Shown piece by piece: positions 25,814-35,313 of a stretch of DNA of 64,000 nucleotides. Source of the DNA: Flectobacillus roseus (GTDB lineage: Bacteria > Bacteroidota > Bacteroidia > Cytophagales > Spirosomataceae); NCBI RefSeq assembly GCF_030056665.1, contig NZ_JASHIG010000015.1. One strand, given 5' to 3'. The first letter of the stretch is position 1, and each line of letters opens with the position of its first letter. The notes under the pieces are model-generated. The model worked only from the letters and a program-made list of their open reading frames with translations. It made no database searches and was not told the origin of the DNA. Position numbers and translations under genes: made by a program.

Positions 25814-27265
25814 ATGTTAACACTTACACTCATACTTCTTCCCATTATCGCAGGGTTGTTGACCCTTAGCACGAAAGGAGAAAATGCGAAAGTTATAGCT
25901 TTGGTAGCCGCATTAGTCGAGCTAGCTTTAGGAGCTTATACATTCTTTGCTTTTGTACCAGACGCTACCAGCCAGTTTGGCGTATCGTATAATTGGATTG
26001 CATCAGCAGGCATCAAATTCTCAGTGGGTATCGATGGCATCAGCCTTATTTTGGTGAGCCTTACAACGTTGGTAGTGCCTTTTATTATTCTATCAACTTT
26101 TCAAAACAACTACGAAAAAGCATCTACATTCTACTCACTCATCTTGTTTATGCAAGCGGGTTTAGTAGGTGTATTCACTGCAAAAGATGCTTTCTTGTTC
26201 TATTTCTTTTTCGAAGCAGCCCTTATCCCAATTTACTTCATTGCAGCAATTTGGGGTGGTGAAAATAGAATCAAAGTAACTTTCAAGTTCTTCGTTTATA
26301 CTATTTTCGGATCATTATTTATGTTGTTAGCTTTGGTTTATTTGTACATCAAAACGCCAACACATAGTTCTGAAATTACAGCACTGTACGAAACAGCAAA
26401 ATTACTTGATGCGTCTCAACAAGGCTTTATCTTCTGGGCGTTCTTTATAGCTTTTGCTATCAAAATGCCTTTATTCCCATTCCACACATGGCAACCAGAC
26501 ACATACGTTGAAGCTCCAACGGCTGGTACAATGTTATTGTCGGGTATTATGTTGAAAATGGGTACTTATGGTTTGATTCGTTTATTGTTACCAATTGCAC
26601 CACTAGGCGTTAAAGCATGGGGGACAGTTGCTGTTGTTTTGGCCATTATCGGAATCGTGTATGGTTCAATCATCGCCATTCAGCAAAAAGATATGAAGCG
26701 TTTAATTGCTTATTCATCTTTCGCACACGTTGGCCTTATGGCAGCAGGTATTTTCTCTGGTAACTTAGACGGTATTCAAGGTTCGTTGATTCAAATGCTT
26801 GCGCACGGTATCAACGTAGTGGGTTTATTCTTCGTCGTAGAAATCATCCAACAACGTACTAAGTCTCGTGAATTATCTAGCTTAGGAGGTATTACCCAAA
26901 CTACCCCACAATTGACAGTATTATTTATTATCATCATGTTAGGCTCAGTAGCACTACCATTAACAAATGGATTCGTTGGTGAATTCTTGTTATTGAAAGG
27001 CGTATTTGAGTACAACGCTTGGATGGGAGCAGTTGCAGGACTTACAATTATCCTTGGTGCAGTGTATATGCTACGCTTAGTACAAAAATCAATGTTTGGA
27101 ACAACTACTTCATTGACTGAAGGATTTGAAGACCTTGGCTTGACAGAAAGAGCTACTTTATTGCCAATTGCAACATTAGTAATTGTATTAGGTATTGTGC
27201 CTAATATCATACTGAAAGCTTCTGAGCCTGCGGTAAGTCAATTGTTATCAATCATAAATAAGTAA
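25814..27265 (+). CDS. nuoM: NADH-quinone oxidoreductase subunit M
   Basis: Antiporter-like subunit of complex I, 483 residues, about 14 membrane helices. Signature pieces: FFFEAALIPIYFI with the pumping Glu, AIKMPLFPFHTWQPDTYVEAP with the conserved Lys, KDMKRLIAYSSFAHVG and LTNGFVGEFLLLKG. It lies between nuoL and nuoN with short gaps and is expected to be on the same transcript. Confidence 0.96.
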   Translation: MLTLTLILLPIIAGLLTLSTKGENAKVIALVAALVELALGAYTFFAFVPDATSQFGVSYNWIASAGIKFSVGIDGISLILVSLTTLVVPFIILSTFQNNYEKASTFYSLILFMQAGLVGVFTAKDAFLFYFFFEAALIPIYFIAAIWGGENRIKVTFKFFVYTIFGSLFMLLALVYLYIKTPTHSSEITALYETAKLLDASQQGFIFWAFFIAFAIKMPLFPFHTWQPDTYVEAPTAGTMLLSGIMLKMGTYGLIRLLLPIAPLGVKAWGTVAVVLAIIGIVYGSIIAIQQKDMKRLIAYSSFAHVGLMAAGIFSGNLDGIQGSLIQMLAHGINVVGLFFVVEIIQQRTKSRELSSLGGITQTTPQLTVLFIIIMLGSVALPLTNGFVGEFLLLKGVFEYNAWMGAVAGLTIILGAVYMLRLVQKSMFGTTTSLTEGFEDLGLTERATLLPIATLVIVLGIVPNIILKASEPAVSQLLSIINK

Positions 27266-27317
27266 GAAATTTAATCGAGTCTGATGGTTCTGCTGTCAGA
27301 CTTAGGATATAGCAGAT

Positions 27318-28739
27318 ATGAACGCAATTATAGCTTTATCACTCTTTGGTATTTCCAATTTGTTTTTAGGGTTTTTGAACAACCGTAAAATCTTATTGCC
27401 AGCCACCCTCCTATTCGTTCTGATAGCTCTAGGGCTAAATCTAGCCGACTGGAATCATGAGTACTATTGGTTTCACAATATGCTCAAGACTAATAACCTT
27501 TCTATCAACTTTACCTCTATTATCTTGGTAGCAACGGCATTGGTTGTAGCAATTTCACGTGGTTTTGGGGAAGATGAAGAGCATACCCACCCAGCTGAAT
27601 ATTATGCGATTTTGCTTTTTTCAGTGGTGGGAGCCATTATGATGGTTACTTTTCAAAGCTTGTTTATGTTATTCGTAGGTATCGAGATTCTATCTGTTGC
27701 GATGTACGTACTTACAGGATCTGATAAACGTAATCTTCGTTCAAACGAAGCAGCTCTTAAGTATTTCTTGATGGGGTCGTTTGCTACTGGTATTATGCTA
27801 TTTGGTATTGCATTAGTTTATGGAGCAACAGGCTCTTTCGATATCAATGGCATAGGTAATATGGTTAATCAAGCCAAATTACAAGATATCATGTTGAATC
27901 CTTATGGTCCTATTCTTTACGGTGGTATCATTTTGATTTTCGTTGGTTTACTATTCAAAATCTCGGCAGCTCCTTTCCACTTCTGGACACCCGATGTATA
28001 CGATGGAGCGCCAAGCATCTTTACAGCATTCATGTCGACGGTTGTAAAAACGGCTGGTGTAGCTGCTACTTACCGTCTACTTTCAATTTCATTTCCAGCG
28101 GTGTATGGTTTGTGGGGCAATCCATTAGTGTATATTACATGTTTGACTTTGTTTATTGGTAATATTACGGCTGTTTATCAACAAAGTTTCAAGCGTATGT
28201 TGGCATACTCAAGTATTTCACACGCTGGTTATTTATTGATTACCGTTTTGGCCAAAACTCCAACTACTAATTCGTCAATCTTGTTCTATTCTTTGGCTTA
28301 TTCAATTGCTACTATCTCTGCGTTTGCAGTATTAATGGCAGTATCTGAAGCGCAGGCTAAAGCAGGTAAAACAGACGAAAGCTTTAATGCTTTAAATGGT
28401 CTTGCTAAAAATAATCCACTATTAGCATTTGCCTTAGCGGTATCAATGTTGTCTTTGGCAGGTATCCCACTTACGGCAGGATTCTTTGGTAAGTTTTTTA
28501 TCTTCGCAGATGCCTTTAGTAATGTATCTAGTCTATTCAAAACAATTGCAGTTGTAGCGATTTTGATGTCTACTGTTGGTATTTATTACTACTTTAAGCC
28601 AATCATTGCGGCCTATTTGAAGAAAGGTGATTTAGAGAAAATTGAATTGTCTCCGATTTATAAACTTACATTGATTATAACAACAGCCTTGACAATCCTA
28701 TTGGGTATTGCTCCAGATCTTGTTAAAAATATTTTCTAA
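27318..28739 (+). CDS. nuoN: NADH-quinone oxidoreductase subunit N
   Basis: Third antiporter-like subunit of complex I, 473 residues with about 14 helices. Seen: VGIEILSVAMYVLTGSDK with the conserved Glu, FKISAAPFHFWTPDVYDGAP with the conserved Lys, SFKRMLAYSSISHAGY and LAGIPLTAGFFGKFFIF. It closes the nuoKLMN run and is followed after two bases by a GtrA-like gene. Confidence 0.95.
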   Translation: MNAIIALSLFGISNLFLGFLNNRKILLPATLLFVLIALGLNLADWNHEYYWFHNMLKTNNLSINFTSIILVATALVVAISRGFGEDEEHTHPAEYYAILLFSVVGAIMMVTFQSLFMLFVGIEILSVAMYVLTGSDKRNLRSNEAALKYFLMGSFATGIMLFGIALVYGATGSFDINGIGNMVNQAKLQDIMLNPYGPILYGGIILIFVGLLFKISAAPFHFWTPDVYDGAPSIFTAFMSTVVKTAGVAATYRLLSISFPAVYGLWGNPLVYITCLTLFIGNITAVYQQSFKRMLAYSSISHAGYLLITVLAKTPTTNSSILFYSLAYSIATISAFAVLMAVSEAQAKAGKTDESFNALNGLAKNNPLLAFALAVSMLSLAGIPLTAGFFGKFFIFADAFSNVSSLFKTIAVVAILMSTVGIYYYFKPIIAAYLKKGDLEKIELSPIYKLTLIITTALTILLGIAPDLVKNIF

Positions 28740-28741
28740 AA

Positions 28742-29239
28742 GTGTCAAAACAAAAACAATCAAAACTGCTTAACAAGAAAGATTTCATTGCTTACTTTCT
28801 CGTAGCAGGTACAGGAGCAGTAGTTCAATTAGTGTCAGGTAGTATTTTAAGAAATCAGTTTGATTTAACCTATGGTGCATCTGTTTCTTATGGATATATT
28901 ATTTCATTTTTTGTAGGATTCACGCTCACAAAAATGTTTGCATTTGATGCAAGAAACTCAAATCAAACACGTCGTGAAATGGTCAAATTCATGATGGTAG
29001 CTGCTGGCTCGTGGGGAGTAACTTGGTTTTTTGCAGTAGCTTCACTATCATTCGTAAATCAAATGCTAGGAGAGCGAACATTTACTTTGCCCATTTTACA
29101 AAAAAGTATTAATCCAAATGAGCTAGGATGTCAAATTGTAGGCATGGGATTTAGTTTTGTTTTTAACTACATCATGCACAAAACCTTCACTTTTAGAAGT
29201 ACTGGTTTTTATAACAGACTCAAGGCGTTCATTCGATAA
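28742..29239 (+). CDS. GtrA-like four-helix membrane protein
   Basis: Small membrane protein of 165 residues with four hydrophobic segments (about 17-35, 45-65, 85-105, 135-155). The opening FIAYFLVAGTGAVVQL and the ending FNYIMHKTFTFRS fit the GtrA family (PF04138), proteins linked to flipping or transfer of lipid-linked sugars. The start is GTG, two bases after the nuoN stop, so translation is probably coupled to nuoN. The link with complex I may be only positional. It ends at a strong terminator. Confidence 0.8.
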   Translation: MSKQKQSKLLNKKDFIAYFLVAGTGAVVQLVSGSILRNQFDLTYGASVSYGYIISFFVGFTLTKMFAFDARNSNQTRREMVKFMMVAAGSWGVTWFFAVASLSFVNQMLGERTFTLPILQKSINPNELGCQIVGMGFSFVFNYIMHKTFTFRSTGFYNRLKAFIR

Positions 29240-29247
29240 TTATCATT

Positions 29248-29286
29248 AAAAAGTCCCTACTGGTAAATGTTCAGTAGGGACTTTTA
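29248..29286 (+). terminator. Terminator of the nuoKLMN-gtrA-like unit
   Basis: Arms AAAAAGTCCCTACTG (29248-29262) and CAGTAGGGACTTTTA (29272-29286) form a long stem with a short loop and T-rich end. It begins nine bases after the last gene. Confidence 0.92.
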
Positions 29287-29601
29287 TATTTTATCCAGTA
29301 TCAAGATTTGCATCACTATTTATCTTGAAAAGCTCTTGAAAAATTAAAGACCCTAAAAATATCACAAAATCAAGATGTAAACACATCATAATTAGTATCT
29401 TAAAAGGCAAAAATTAAAATTTTCTAATGTTATTACTGGATGGTTACAAGCAAATAATATAACTATTCCAATAAAATAAAGCAATAAATAAAGAATTTAT
29501 CAGGAATTATTAAAAATTAATTAAAATTATTGCTCAATAACTTGGAGGAAATATAAGTTGTACTTAACTTTGTAACTCAAACCTTAAACACCACAAAAGA
29601 A
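29287..29601. other. AT-rich intergenic region before the small lipoprotein
   Basis: No gene seen. The sequence is strongly AT-rich with several A/T tracts. It ends in a perfect promoter for the lipoprotein gene at 29542-29572. Confidence 0.5.
29542..29572 (+). promoter_or_regulatory. Promoter of the small repeat-rich lipoprotein
   Basis: TTG at 29542-29544, a 20-base spacer and TAACTTTG at 29565-29572: a complete match to the Bacteroidota housekeeping promoter. Transcription should begin near 29578, leaving a leader of about 24 bases before the ATG at 29602. Confidence 0.8.
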
Positions 29602-29790
29602 ATGAAAAAATTGTTCGCATTCGCATTAGTAGCTGGTATGATGTCATTGGCTGCTTGTTCAGAGAAGAAAGCTGAAACTACTGCTGTTGATTCAGCTGCT
29701 ACAGCTGTAGATACTACTGTTGCTGTTGATACTGCTGCTGCTGATTCAGCTGCTGTTGATACTGCTGCTGCTGCTCCTGCTGCTCACTAG
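29602..29790 (+). CDS. Small Ala/Asp/Thr-repeat lipoprotein
   Basis: Lipoprotein of 62 residues. Lipobox SLAAC with Cys19 as the acylated residue. The mature 44 residues are almost only Ala, Asp, Val, Thr and Ser in imperfect VDTAA/VDSAA repeats, ending in APAAH. Such tiny low-complexity lipoproteins are common in Bacteroidota and have no known function to me. It has its own near-ideal promoter and terminator, so it may be strongly expressed. The internal GCTGCT/GATTCAGCTGCT repeats make the coding length prone to change. Confidence 0.85.
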   Translation: MKKLFAFALVAGMMSLAACSEKKAETTAVDSAATAVDTTVAVDTAAADSAAVDTAAAAPAAH

Positions 29791-29820
29791 TATTCCTGAA
29801 CGATTTCGAAAGAAATTTGG

Positions 29821-29852
29821 AAAAGCCTCATTTAGAATGAGGCTTTTTGCTT
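29821..29852 (+). terminator. Terminator of the small lipoprotein gene
   Basis: Perfect 10-base stem AAAAGCCTCA/TGAGGCTTTT (29821-29830 and 29838-29847) followed by T-rich sequence. Confidence 0.92.
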
Positions 29853-29886
29853 TTATAGTCCTTCTGTTTTTCTGTATATTAGAGTC

Positions 29887-30495
29887 ATGAAAAACGATTA
29901 CGCCACCTTTCAACAGTATTTTCCCACTGAGGCTGTACCTTACTGTTTCCAACTTTGGAAAAAACATCAATTCCATTTTAAGATAACTCGTCCTCGCAAC
30001 TCCAAATTAGGTGATTATTCTTTTCGTCGTGAAAGTGGTCATCAGATAACCGTTAATCAGAATCTCAATCCATACGCATTTACCATTACCTATATCCATG
30101 AAGTAGCGCATCTAGTAACTTTTACACATTACAAACGCCGTAAAGAGCCTCACGGGAAAGAATGGAAGATGATGTTCAAAAAGCTATTTCTCCCAATCCT
30201 CAACACAGAAGTTTTTCCTGATAGTATTCTATCTCCATTGACTGCCTATTTAGAAAACCCTTCTGCAAGTACACAAGGTTGTATTCCTTTGAGTAATGCG
30301 CTCCGAGCATTTGATACCCCAATTCTTCTCGATGAACATATTCCTTTAACTCAAGTTGAAGTAGGTAAAAGTTTTATTGTCAATGGTAGAAGCTTTGTAA
30401 AAGGCGAACTTAGAAGAACTCGCTTTCTATGTACCGAAACGACAACAGGAAAACGTTATGTAGTAGCAGCGAATGCGCTAGTCAAATTGTTATAA
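29887..30495 (+). CDS. SprT-like zinc metalloprotease domain protein
   Basis: Protein of 202 residues. The zinc motif HEVAH is at 71-75 with the third ligand probably H89 (EPHGKEWKMMFKKLF), the SprT/SPRTN arrangement. The C-terminal 70 residues contain no zinc-ribbon cysteines of the classical SprT kind; instead there is a small beta-rich tail (FIVNGRSFVKGELRRTRFLCTE in part). In eukaryotes the family degrades DNA-protein cross-links; bacterial roles are unclear. It lies 27 bases upstream of porU on the same strand and may be cotranscribed. Confidence 0.82.
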   Translation: MKNDYATFQQYFPTEAVPYCFQLWKKHQFHFKITRPRNSKLGDYSFRRESGHQITVNQNLNPYAFTITYIHEVAHLVTFTHYKRRKEPHGKEWKMMFKKLFLPILNTEVFPDSILSPLTAYLENPSASTQGCIPLSNALRAFDTPILLDEHIPLTQVEVGKSFIVNGRSFVKGELRRTRFLCTETTTGKRYVVAANALVKLL

Positions 30496-30522
30496 ATAGA
30501 AAGGACGGCTAATAGAAAAAAG

Positions 30523-33500
30523 ATGAAAAACTGGTTGAAGGCATTAATCTGGATAGTTTTAATAATTTATACTAATGAAGGCATAGCTCAAAAAAGCGTA
30601 CTTTCGGAGGGTAATTGGATAAAAGTTGGCGTTACACAAAGTGGTATATATAAAATTGATAAAGACATTTTAAGCAAAGCAGGATGGTCTTTGAGTCAAA
30701 TCACACCACAGAATCTTAAATTATATGGTAATGGTGGTAAAATGTTACCTCAAAAAAATAGCACCTATCGCCCTAGCGACTTAATTGAAAACGCAATTTT
30801 GGTTCGAGGCGAACAAGATGGTAAGTGGGATGATACAGATTATATTCTTTTTTATGGAGAAGCACCCCAGCAACTGATTTTTGATAATGCTCAGAAGCAA
30901 ATTTCTCATCAAATCAATACTTATTCCGACACAACCTATTACTTTCTGACTGTATCGAGCGGTAATGGACAAAGAATTAAAACTGCTACAGATGTTAAGT
31001 CTACCAATACGATTCGCCTTTTTGATGATTATCAATTTCATGAAATAGATAAACGTAATATTTTGGCGCAAGCTCCATTTGCAGGTTCTGGACAAGAGTG
31101 GTACGGAGAGGAATTTATCGCCAATAGTCAACAGGTTTTTAGTTTTGTCGGTCAAGGCATAGCCAGTAACTCGCAAATATCCTTAACATCGTCGGTACTC
31201 AATACCTCGTATGGCACGACAGCTTTTAATCTTACGATGAATAATCAAGCTGTGGGCACACAAAATATGGATGGTATCACGGCAAGTACCTATGATTATA
31301 AAGGAAAAGCAGCAAAAAATATTTTTAGTATCAATAGTGGATTGGTTACTTCGGATGTCATCAATATAGGATTAACTTTCGACAGAAAAAATCTTACATC
31401 GGGTGGTGCCTTTTTGAATTTTCTGAGTATCCAACTCAAAAGGAATATCAAGCTCAACAACGCAACATCTCTAAGATTTAGGGCATTTGAGCAACTTCAA
31501 TATAAAGACTTTCAGTGGCAAATTTCGGATACCGACAACACTCTTTCTGTCTGGAATATTACCAATCCTACTGTTCCTGTGAATCAAACACTAACTCAAA
31601 ATAGCGAAGGTTGGACCATTTCAGGAACACAAAGCAATTTGCAAGAATATATTCTTTTTAGAGAATCAAGCGCACTGCAACCCGCTTTTAGTACTAAAAT
31701 AGATAATCAAAATTTGCATGGACTCAAAACGCCAGATTTGGTAATTGTCTGTGGAGTATCCATCCAAAATAGTGCTGAAGCTTTGGCAAACTTCAGACGT
31801 AGCCATGATAAACTTGATGTAGTAGTGGCGTCCAAAGAAAGTATTTACAACGAATTTTCTTCTGGGAAGCAAGACATTACAGCGATTCGTGATTTTGTAA
31901 AATACTTATACGATCAAAATCCAACCAAACTAAAATACTTACTCTTGTTAGGTGATGCGTCCTATGATTTCAAAAGACGAAGTCAGGTCGTTGGAGATGA
32001 GGTCAAAAATATCTATATACCTGCTTATCAAAGTAGAGAATCGCTACACCCTATCTTAAGCTATGCATCCGATGATTACTTTGGATTTTTGGAAGCAGAG
32101 GAAGGAGATTGGGAAGAAAATGCCAATGGTAATCATACCCTCGATATTGGTGTAGGTCGTCTACCTGTGAAAACCAAGGCAGAAGCAAATGATATAGTGA
32201 CCAAGCTTATCTCTTATCACAATAGTAGTAAAGCAGGAGATTGGCGTTCAAAAATCACTTTTGTGGCAGATAATGGCGATGGCAACCTACATCAAGGCGA
32301 TGCAGAAGATTTTTCTCAACTAGTAGAGAAACTTTACCCCTCCTATCAAAGTCAAAAGATTTATTTAGATAATTATCCCTTATTGTCTTTGGCTGAGGGA
32401 CAAAGAAGTCCTCAAGCTAAAGATGCCCTTTTTCAAGCATTACAAAATGGATCTTTGATAGTAAATTATAATGGACATGGTGCCGAAACAGGATGGACTG
32501 AAGAGCAGATTTTAACGATTAATGATATTGATAAATTGAGCAATCTCAAAAATCTACCCGTGATGCTTACAGCTACCTGCCAGTTTGGTCGATATGATGA
32601 TCCCAATCAGGTTTCAGGAGCCGAATTAGCACTATTGAGCAATCGAGGAGGAGCAATTGCGCTATTAACGACAACCCGTCCTGTTTATCAAAGTACAAAT
32701 TATTTAATCAACGAAGCATTCTATCAAAATGTATTTCCTACCAACGCTCAGGCAACGCAACGCCTAGGAGATATTGTCAGAAGTACAAAGAATGCCAGTG
32801 TCGTAGGAGTTGTGAATCGAAATTTTAGTCTGTTGGGCGACCCATCTATGCAGTTATTGTATCCACAACAAAAGATTACCATCGACAGTATGCTTGTACA
32901 AGGTAGAGGGCTGACAGATACCCTCAAAGCATTGGAACAGGTTCGTATTGTGGGAAAAGTTCGAGCCAATAGTGGGATTGTCGACAAACAGTTTAGTGGA
33001 ACAGTACAAATAATCCTGTATGATAAAGCACAAAAAGTAAGTACTCTTGGTGCTAACAATGCCCCATTTGTTTACCTTGATTACAATAACATTTTATTCA
33101 AGGGCACTGCTACTGTAAGTAAAGGGCGATTTGAAACAACTGTTGTATTACCGAAGGATATTAATTATCAATATGGGGAAGGAAAGTTTTCATTATATGC
33201 CCAAAGCAGCACAGGATTAGCAGATGCAATCGGTTTTGAAAGACCAATGATAGGAGGTTCTGGTAAAATTCAGAAAGTTGATAATACAGGACCAAAAATT
33301 CATTTATATTTAGATGAAAAAATTGAAAAAGAGACGTATATTACAACGCCTAATCCTCGGCTATTAGTAGATTTAGAAGATGAAAGTGGCATTAATATTG
33401 CAACAGACGGCTTAGGTCATCAAATACTATTAACGCTCGATGACAGTACTCAAGTAATACTAAATCAGTACTATACAAGTACGCTTAATACCTACCAAAA

Positions 33501-33936
33501 AGGCAATATTATCTATGATTTTAAAGGTCTCGCAGAGGGAGATCATAAATTATCAATAAAAGTTTGGGATACATACAATAATTCATCAGAAAACTCGTTG
33601 CGATTTAAGGTTGTCCAAGATAACATCTCTTCCTTAAAAAATATCAAGTCCTTTCCTAACCCATTCATTGATAAGGTATATTTCAGTTTTGAGCACAATA
33701 GAGAGGGCGATGATGTAGATATTACTCTCCAAATTTTTGATTCCAGAGGAACACTTGTCAAAGAGATTTCTCAACAAGCATACGACATTTCGAGTCCCTA
33801 TGATAAAATTTATTGGGATTTATCAGAAGATTCTGGTAGGATTGTAAGAGATGTTTACTTTTATCGTATTTTTGTAAAGTCACGAACAATATCATATCAG
33901 GCTTCAGCAAACGGCAAATTGGTATCCGTTAAATAA
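30523..33936 (+). CDS. porU: Type IX secretion system sortase PorU
   Basis: Gingipain-like C25 peptidase of 1137 residues that removes C-terminal signals of type IX cargo and attaches cargo to the cell surface. A signal peptide (about 1-22) is followed by a beta-rich N-region, then the C25 catalytic domain (about 405-790) with H652 in YNGHGAETGW and C686 in LTATCQFGRYDDP. After further beta domains the protein ends in a type A-like C-terminal domain (about 1045-1137: FPNPFIDKVYFSF, VDITLQIFDSRGTLVKE). It is followed by porV, its known partner. Length and synteny are typical. Confidence 0.93.
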   Translation: MKNWLKALIWIVLIIYTNEGIAQKSVLSEGNWIKVGVTQSGIYKIDKDILSKAGWSLSQITPQNLKLYGNGGKMLPQKNSTYRPSDLIENAILVRGEQDGKWDDTDYILFYGEAPQQLIFDNAQKQISHQINTYSDTTYYFLTVSSGNGQRIKTATDVKSTNTIRLFDDYQFHEIDKRNILAQAPFAGSGQEWYGEEFIANSQQVFSFVGQGIASNSQISLTSSVLNTSYGTTAFNLTMNNQAVGTQNMDGITASTYDYKGKAAKNIFSINSGLVTSDVINIGLTFDRKNLTSGGAFLNFLSIQLKRNIKLNNATSLRFRAFEQLQYKDFQWQISDTDNTLSVWNITNPTVPVNQTLTQNSEGWTISGTQSNLQEYILFRESSALQPAFSTKIDNQNLHGLKTPDLVIVCGVSIQNSAEALANFRRSHDKLDVVVASKESIYNEFSSGKQDITAIRDFVKYLYDQNPTKLKYLLLLGDASYDFKRRSQVVGDEVKNIYIPAYQSRESLHPILSYASDDYFGFLEAEEGDWEENANGNHTLDIGVGRLPVKTKAEANDIVTKLISYHNSSKAGDWRSKITFVADNGDGNLHQGDAEDFSQLVEKLYPSYQSQKIYLDNYPLLSLAEGQRSPQAKDALFQALQNGSLIVNYNGHGAETGWTEEQILTINDIDKLSNLKNLPVMLTATCQFGRYDDPNQVSGAELALLSNRGGAIALLTTTRPVYQSTNYLINEAFYQNVFPTNAQATQRLGDIVRSTKNASVVGVVNRNFSLLGDPSMQLLYPQQKITIDSMLVQGRGLTDTLKALEQVRIVGKVRANSGIVDKQFSGTVQIILYDKAQKVSTLGANNAPFVYLDYNNILFKGTATVSKGRFETTVVLPKDINYQYGEGKFSLYAQSSTGLADAIGFERPMIGGSGKIQKVDNTGPKIHLYLDEKIEKETYITTPNPRLLVDLEDESGINIATDGLGHQILLTLDDSTQVILNQYYTSTLNTYQKGNIIYDFKGLAEGDHKLSIKVWDTYNNSSENSLRFKVVQDNISSLKNIKSFPNPFIDKVYFSFEHNREGDDVDITLQIFDSRGTLVKEISQQAYDISSPYDKIYWDLSEDSGRIVRDVYFYRIFVKSRTISYQASANGKLVSVK

Positions 33937-33986
33937 TTTAAGTAAAGGATTTTAGGGCATGGCTTCTGTTTAGCATAAAAATATAT

Positions 33987-33994
33987 TACTTTTG
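33987..33994 (+). promoter_or_regulatory. -7 element upstream of porV
   Basis: TACTTTTG fits TAnnTTTG and lies 39 bases before the porV ATG, past the porU stop. It would allow porV, an abundant outer-membrane protein in relatives, to be expressed separately from porU. The -33 part is weak. Confidence 0.45.
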
Positions 33995-34032
33995 GAACGT
34001 GCCTCATCCGAACAACTTTAACTTTAAAAACA

Positions 34033-35193
34033 ATGATTAGAAAAGTTACAAACGCTCTAAGAGCGTCTTTGATGCTTGGATTGACAATGTCTGCTGCAAG
34101 TGTTGTAGCTCAAGTTAGAAATGCACCGTCACCGGTAATTACTTCTTTAATTCAAACTCCAGATGCACGTGCTGCCGGTATGGGTGACGCTGGTGTGGCA
34201 ACATCAAACGCTGATGGTGATGCTAATGCAATTTTTTGGAATCCAGGTAAAATGCCTTTCTCTAACAAAGATATTGGTGTTTCTTTATCATACACTCCAT
34301 GGCTTCGCCAATTGGTAAATGACATGGCTCTCCTAAATGTTAGCGGATACAAAAAATTAAAAGGTGGCGATGTAATTGGACTATCTCTCCATTATTTTGA
34401 CATGGGAGTATTCCAACAAACTGATAACAATGGTTCTATTCTAGGTAATTTCAACTCGAAAGAATATGCCCTTACAGGTTCTTATTCTCGTAAGTTATCT
34501 GATAAACTAGGTTTGGGGGTTAATATCAAATATATCAACTCTACATTGTTTAACGGAACGGTAACTAACTCATCAGGTGGTACATTTACTGCTCAACCAG
34601 TAAACTCTGTAGCTGCGGATATTGGTATTTTCCATACATCCAAAACTGATAAGCCTTGGAATTACAACTGGGGGGTAGCAATCCAAAACATTTCTGGTCG
34701 TGTATCTTATGGTGGTAATGAATCTAACTTCATTCCAACTAACTTAAAGGCTGGTTTTGCTGCTATCAACTCTATCGATGCTAGTAACAAGCTTACTTTG
34801 ACATTGGATATCAATAAATTGATGGTGCCAACTCCAAAGTATGATTCAAACGGTAAATTAATTCAGCCTTCTACTGCTATTGGTGGTATCTTGGGTTCAT
34901 TTGGTGATGCACCAGGTGGTTTCAGCGAAGAATTGAAGGAAGTTAATGTTTCATTCGGTACAGAATATTTGTATAATGATATGTTTGCTGGACGTGTTGG
35001 TTACTTCTACGAAAATGGATGGAAAGGTAACCGTAAATACGCAACAGTTGGTTTTGGTATCAAAATTGAGAAAAAATATAGCTTAGATTTCTCATACTTG
35101 GTTCCTACTGGAAGTGGAAGCCCATTGGCCAACACACTTAGAGTTTCTTTGCAAGCAAACTTAAATTCAGCACCAAAAGTATCAGCGAACTAA
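34033..35193 (+). CDS. porV: Type IX secretion outer-membrane protein PorV
   Basis: Outer-membrane beta-barrel of 386 residues, FadL-like fold, also called LptO. Signal peptide about 1-26 (ending SVVAQ), then SLIQTPDARAAGMGDAGVATSNADGDANAIFWNPGKM in two adjoining parts, the usual PorV opening. Alternating beta-strands continue to the end, with the last strand aromatic-poor but amphipathic (NTLRVSLQANL). PorV shuttles cargo from the SprA translocon to the PorU sortase. It follows porU directly, the common arrangement, and has a UUCG-type terminator. Confidence 0.93.
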   Translation: MIRKVTNALRASLMLGLTMSAASVVAQVRNAPSPVITSLIQTPDARAAGMGDAGVATSNADGDANAIFWNPGKMPFSNKDIGVSLSYTPWLRQLVNDMALLNVSGYKKLKGGDVIGLSLHYFDMGVFQQTDNNGSILGNFNSKEYALTGSYSRKLSDKLGLGVNIKYINSTLFNGTVTNSSGGTFTAQPVNSVAADIGIFHTSKTDKPWNYNWGVAIQNISGRVSYGGNESNFIPTNLKAGFAAINSIDASNKLTLTLDINKLMVPTPKYDSNGKLIQPSTAIGGILGSFGDAPGGFSEELKEVNVSFGTEYLYNDMFAGRVGYFYENGWKGNRKYATVGFGIKIEKKYSLDFSYLVPTGSGSPLANTLRVSLQANLNSAPKVSAN

Positions 35194-35217
35194 GACTCCA
35201 AGATATTTGATTAATAG

Positions 35218-35249
35218 AAAAGACATTTCTTCGGAAATGTCTTTTTTGT
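35218..35249 (+). terminator. Terminator of porV with UUCG loop
   Basis: Perfect 12-base stem (35218-35229 and 35234-35245) closed by a TTCG tetraloop, which is exceptionally stable in RNA, then a T-run. Confidence 0.95.
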
Positions 35250-35313
35250 TTTTATACTCTTCAATGACTAATTTCAGCTTTCACTTTATTCATCCAAAAG
35301 CATTCTCATATAC

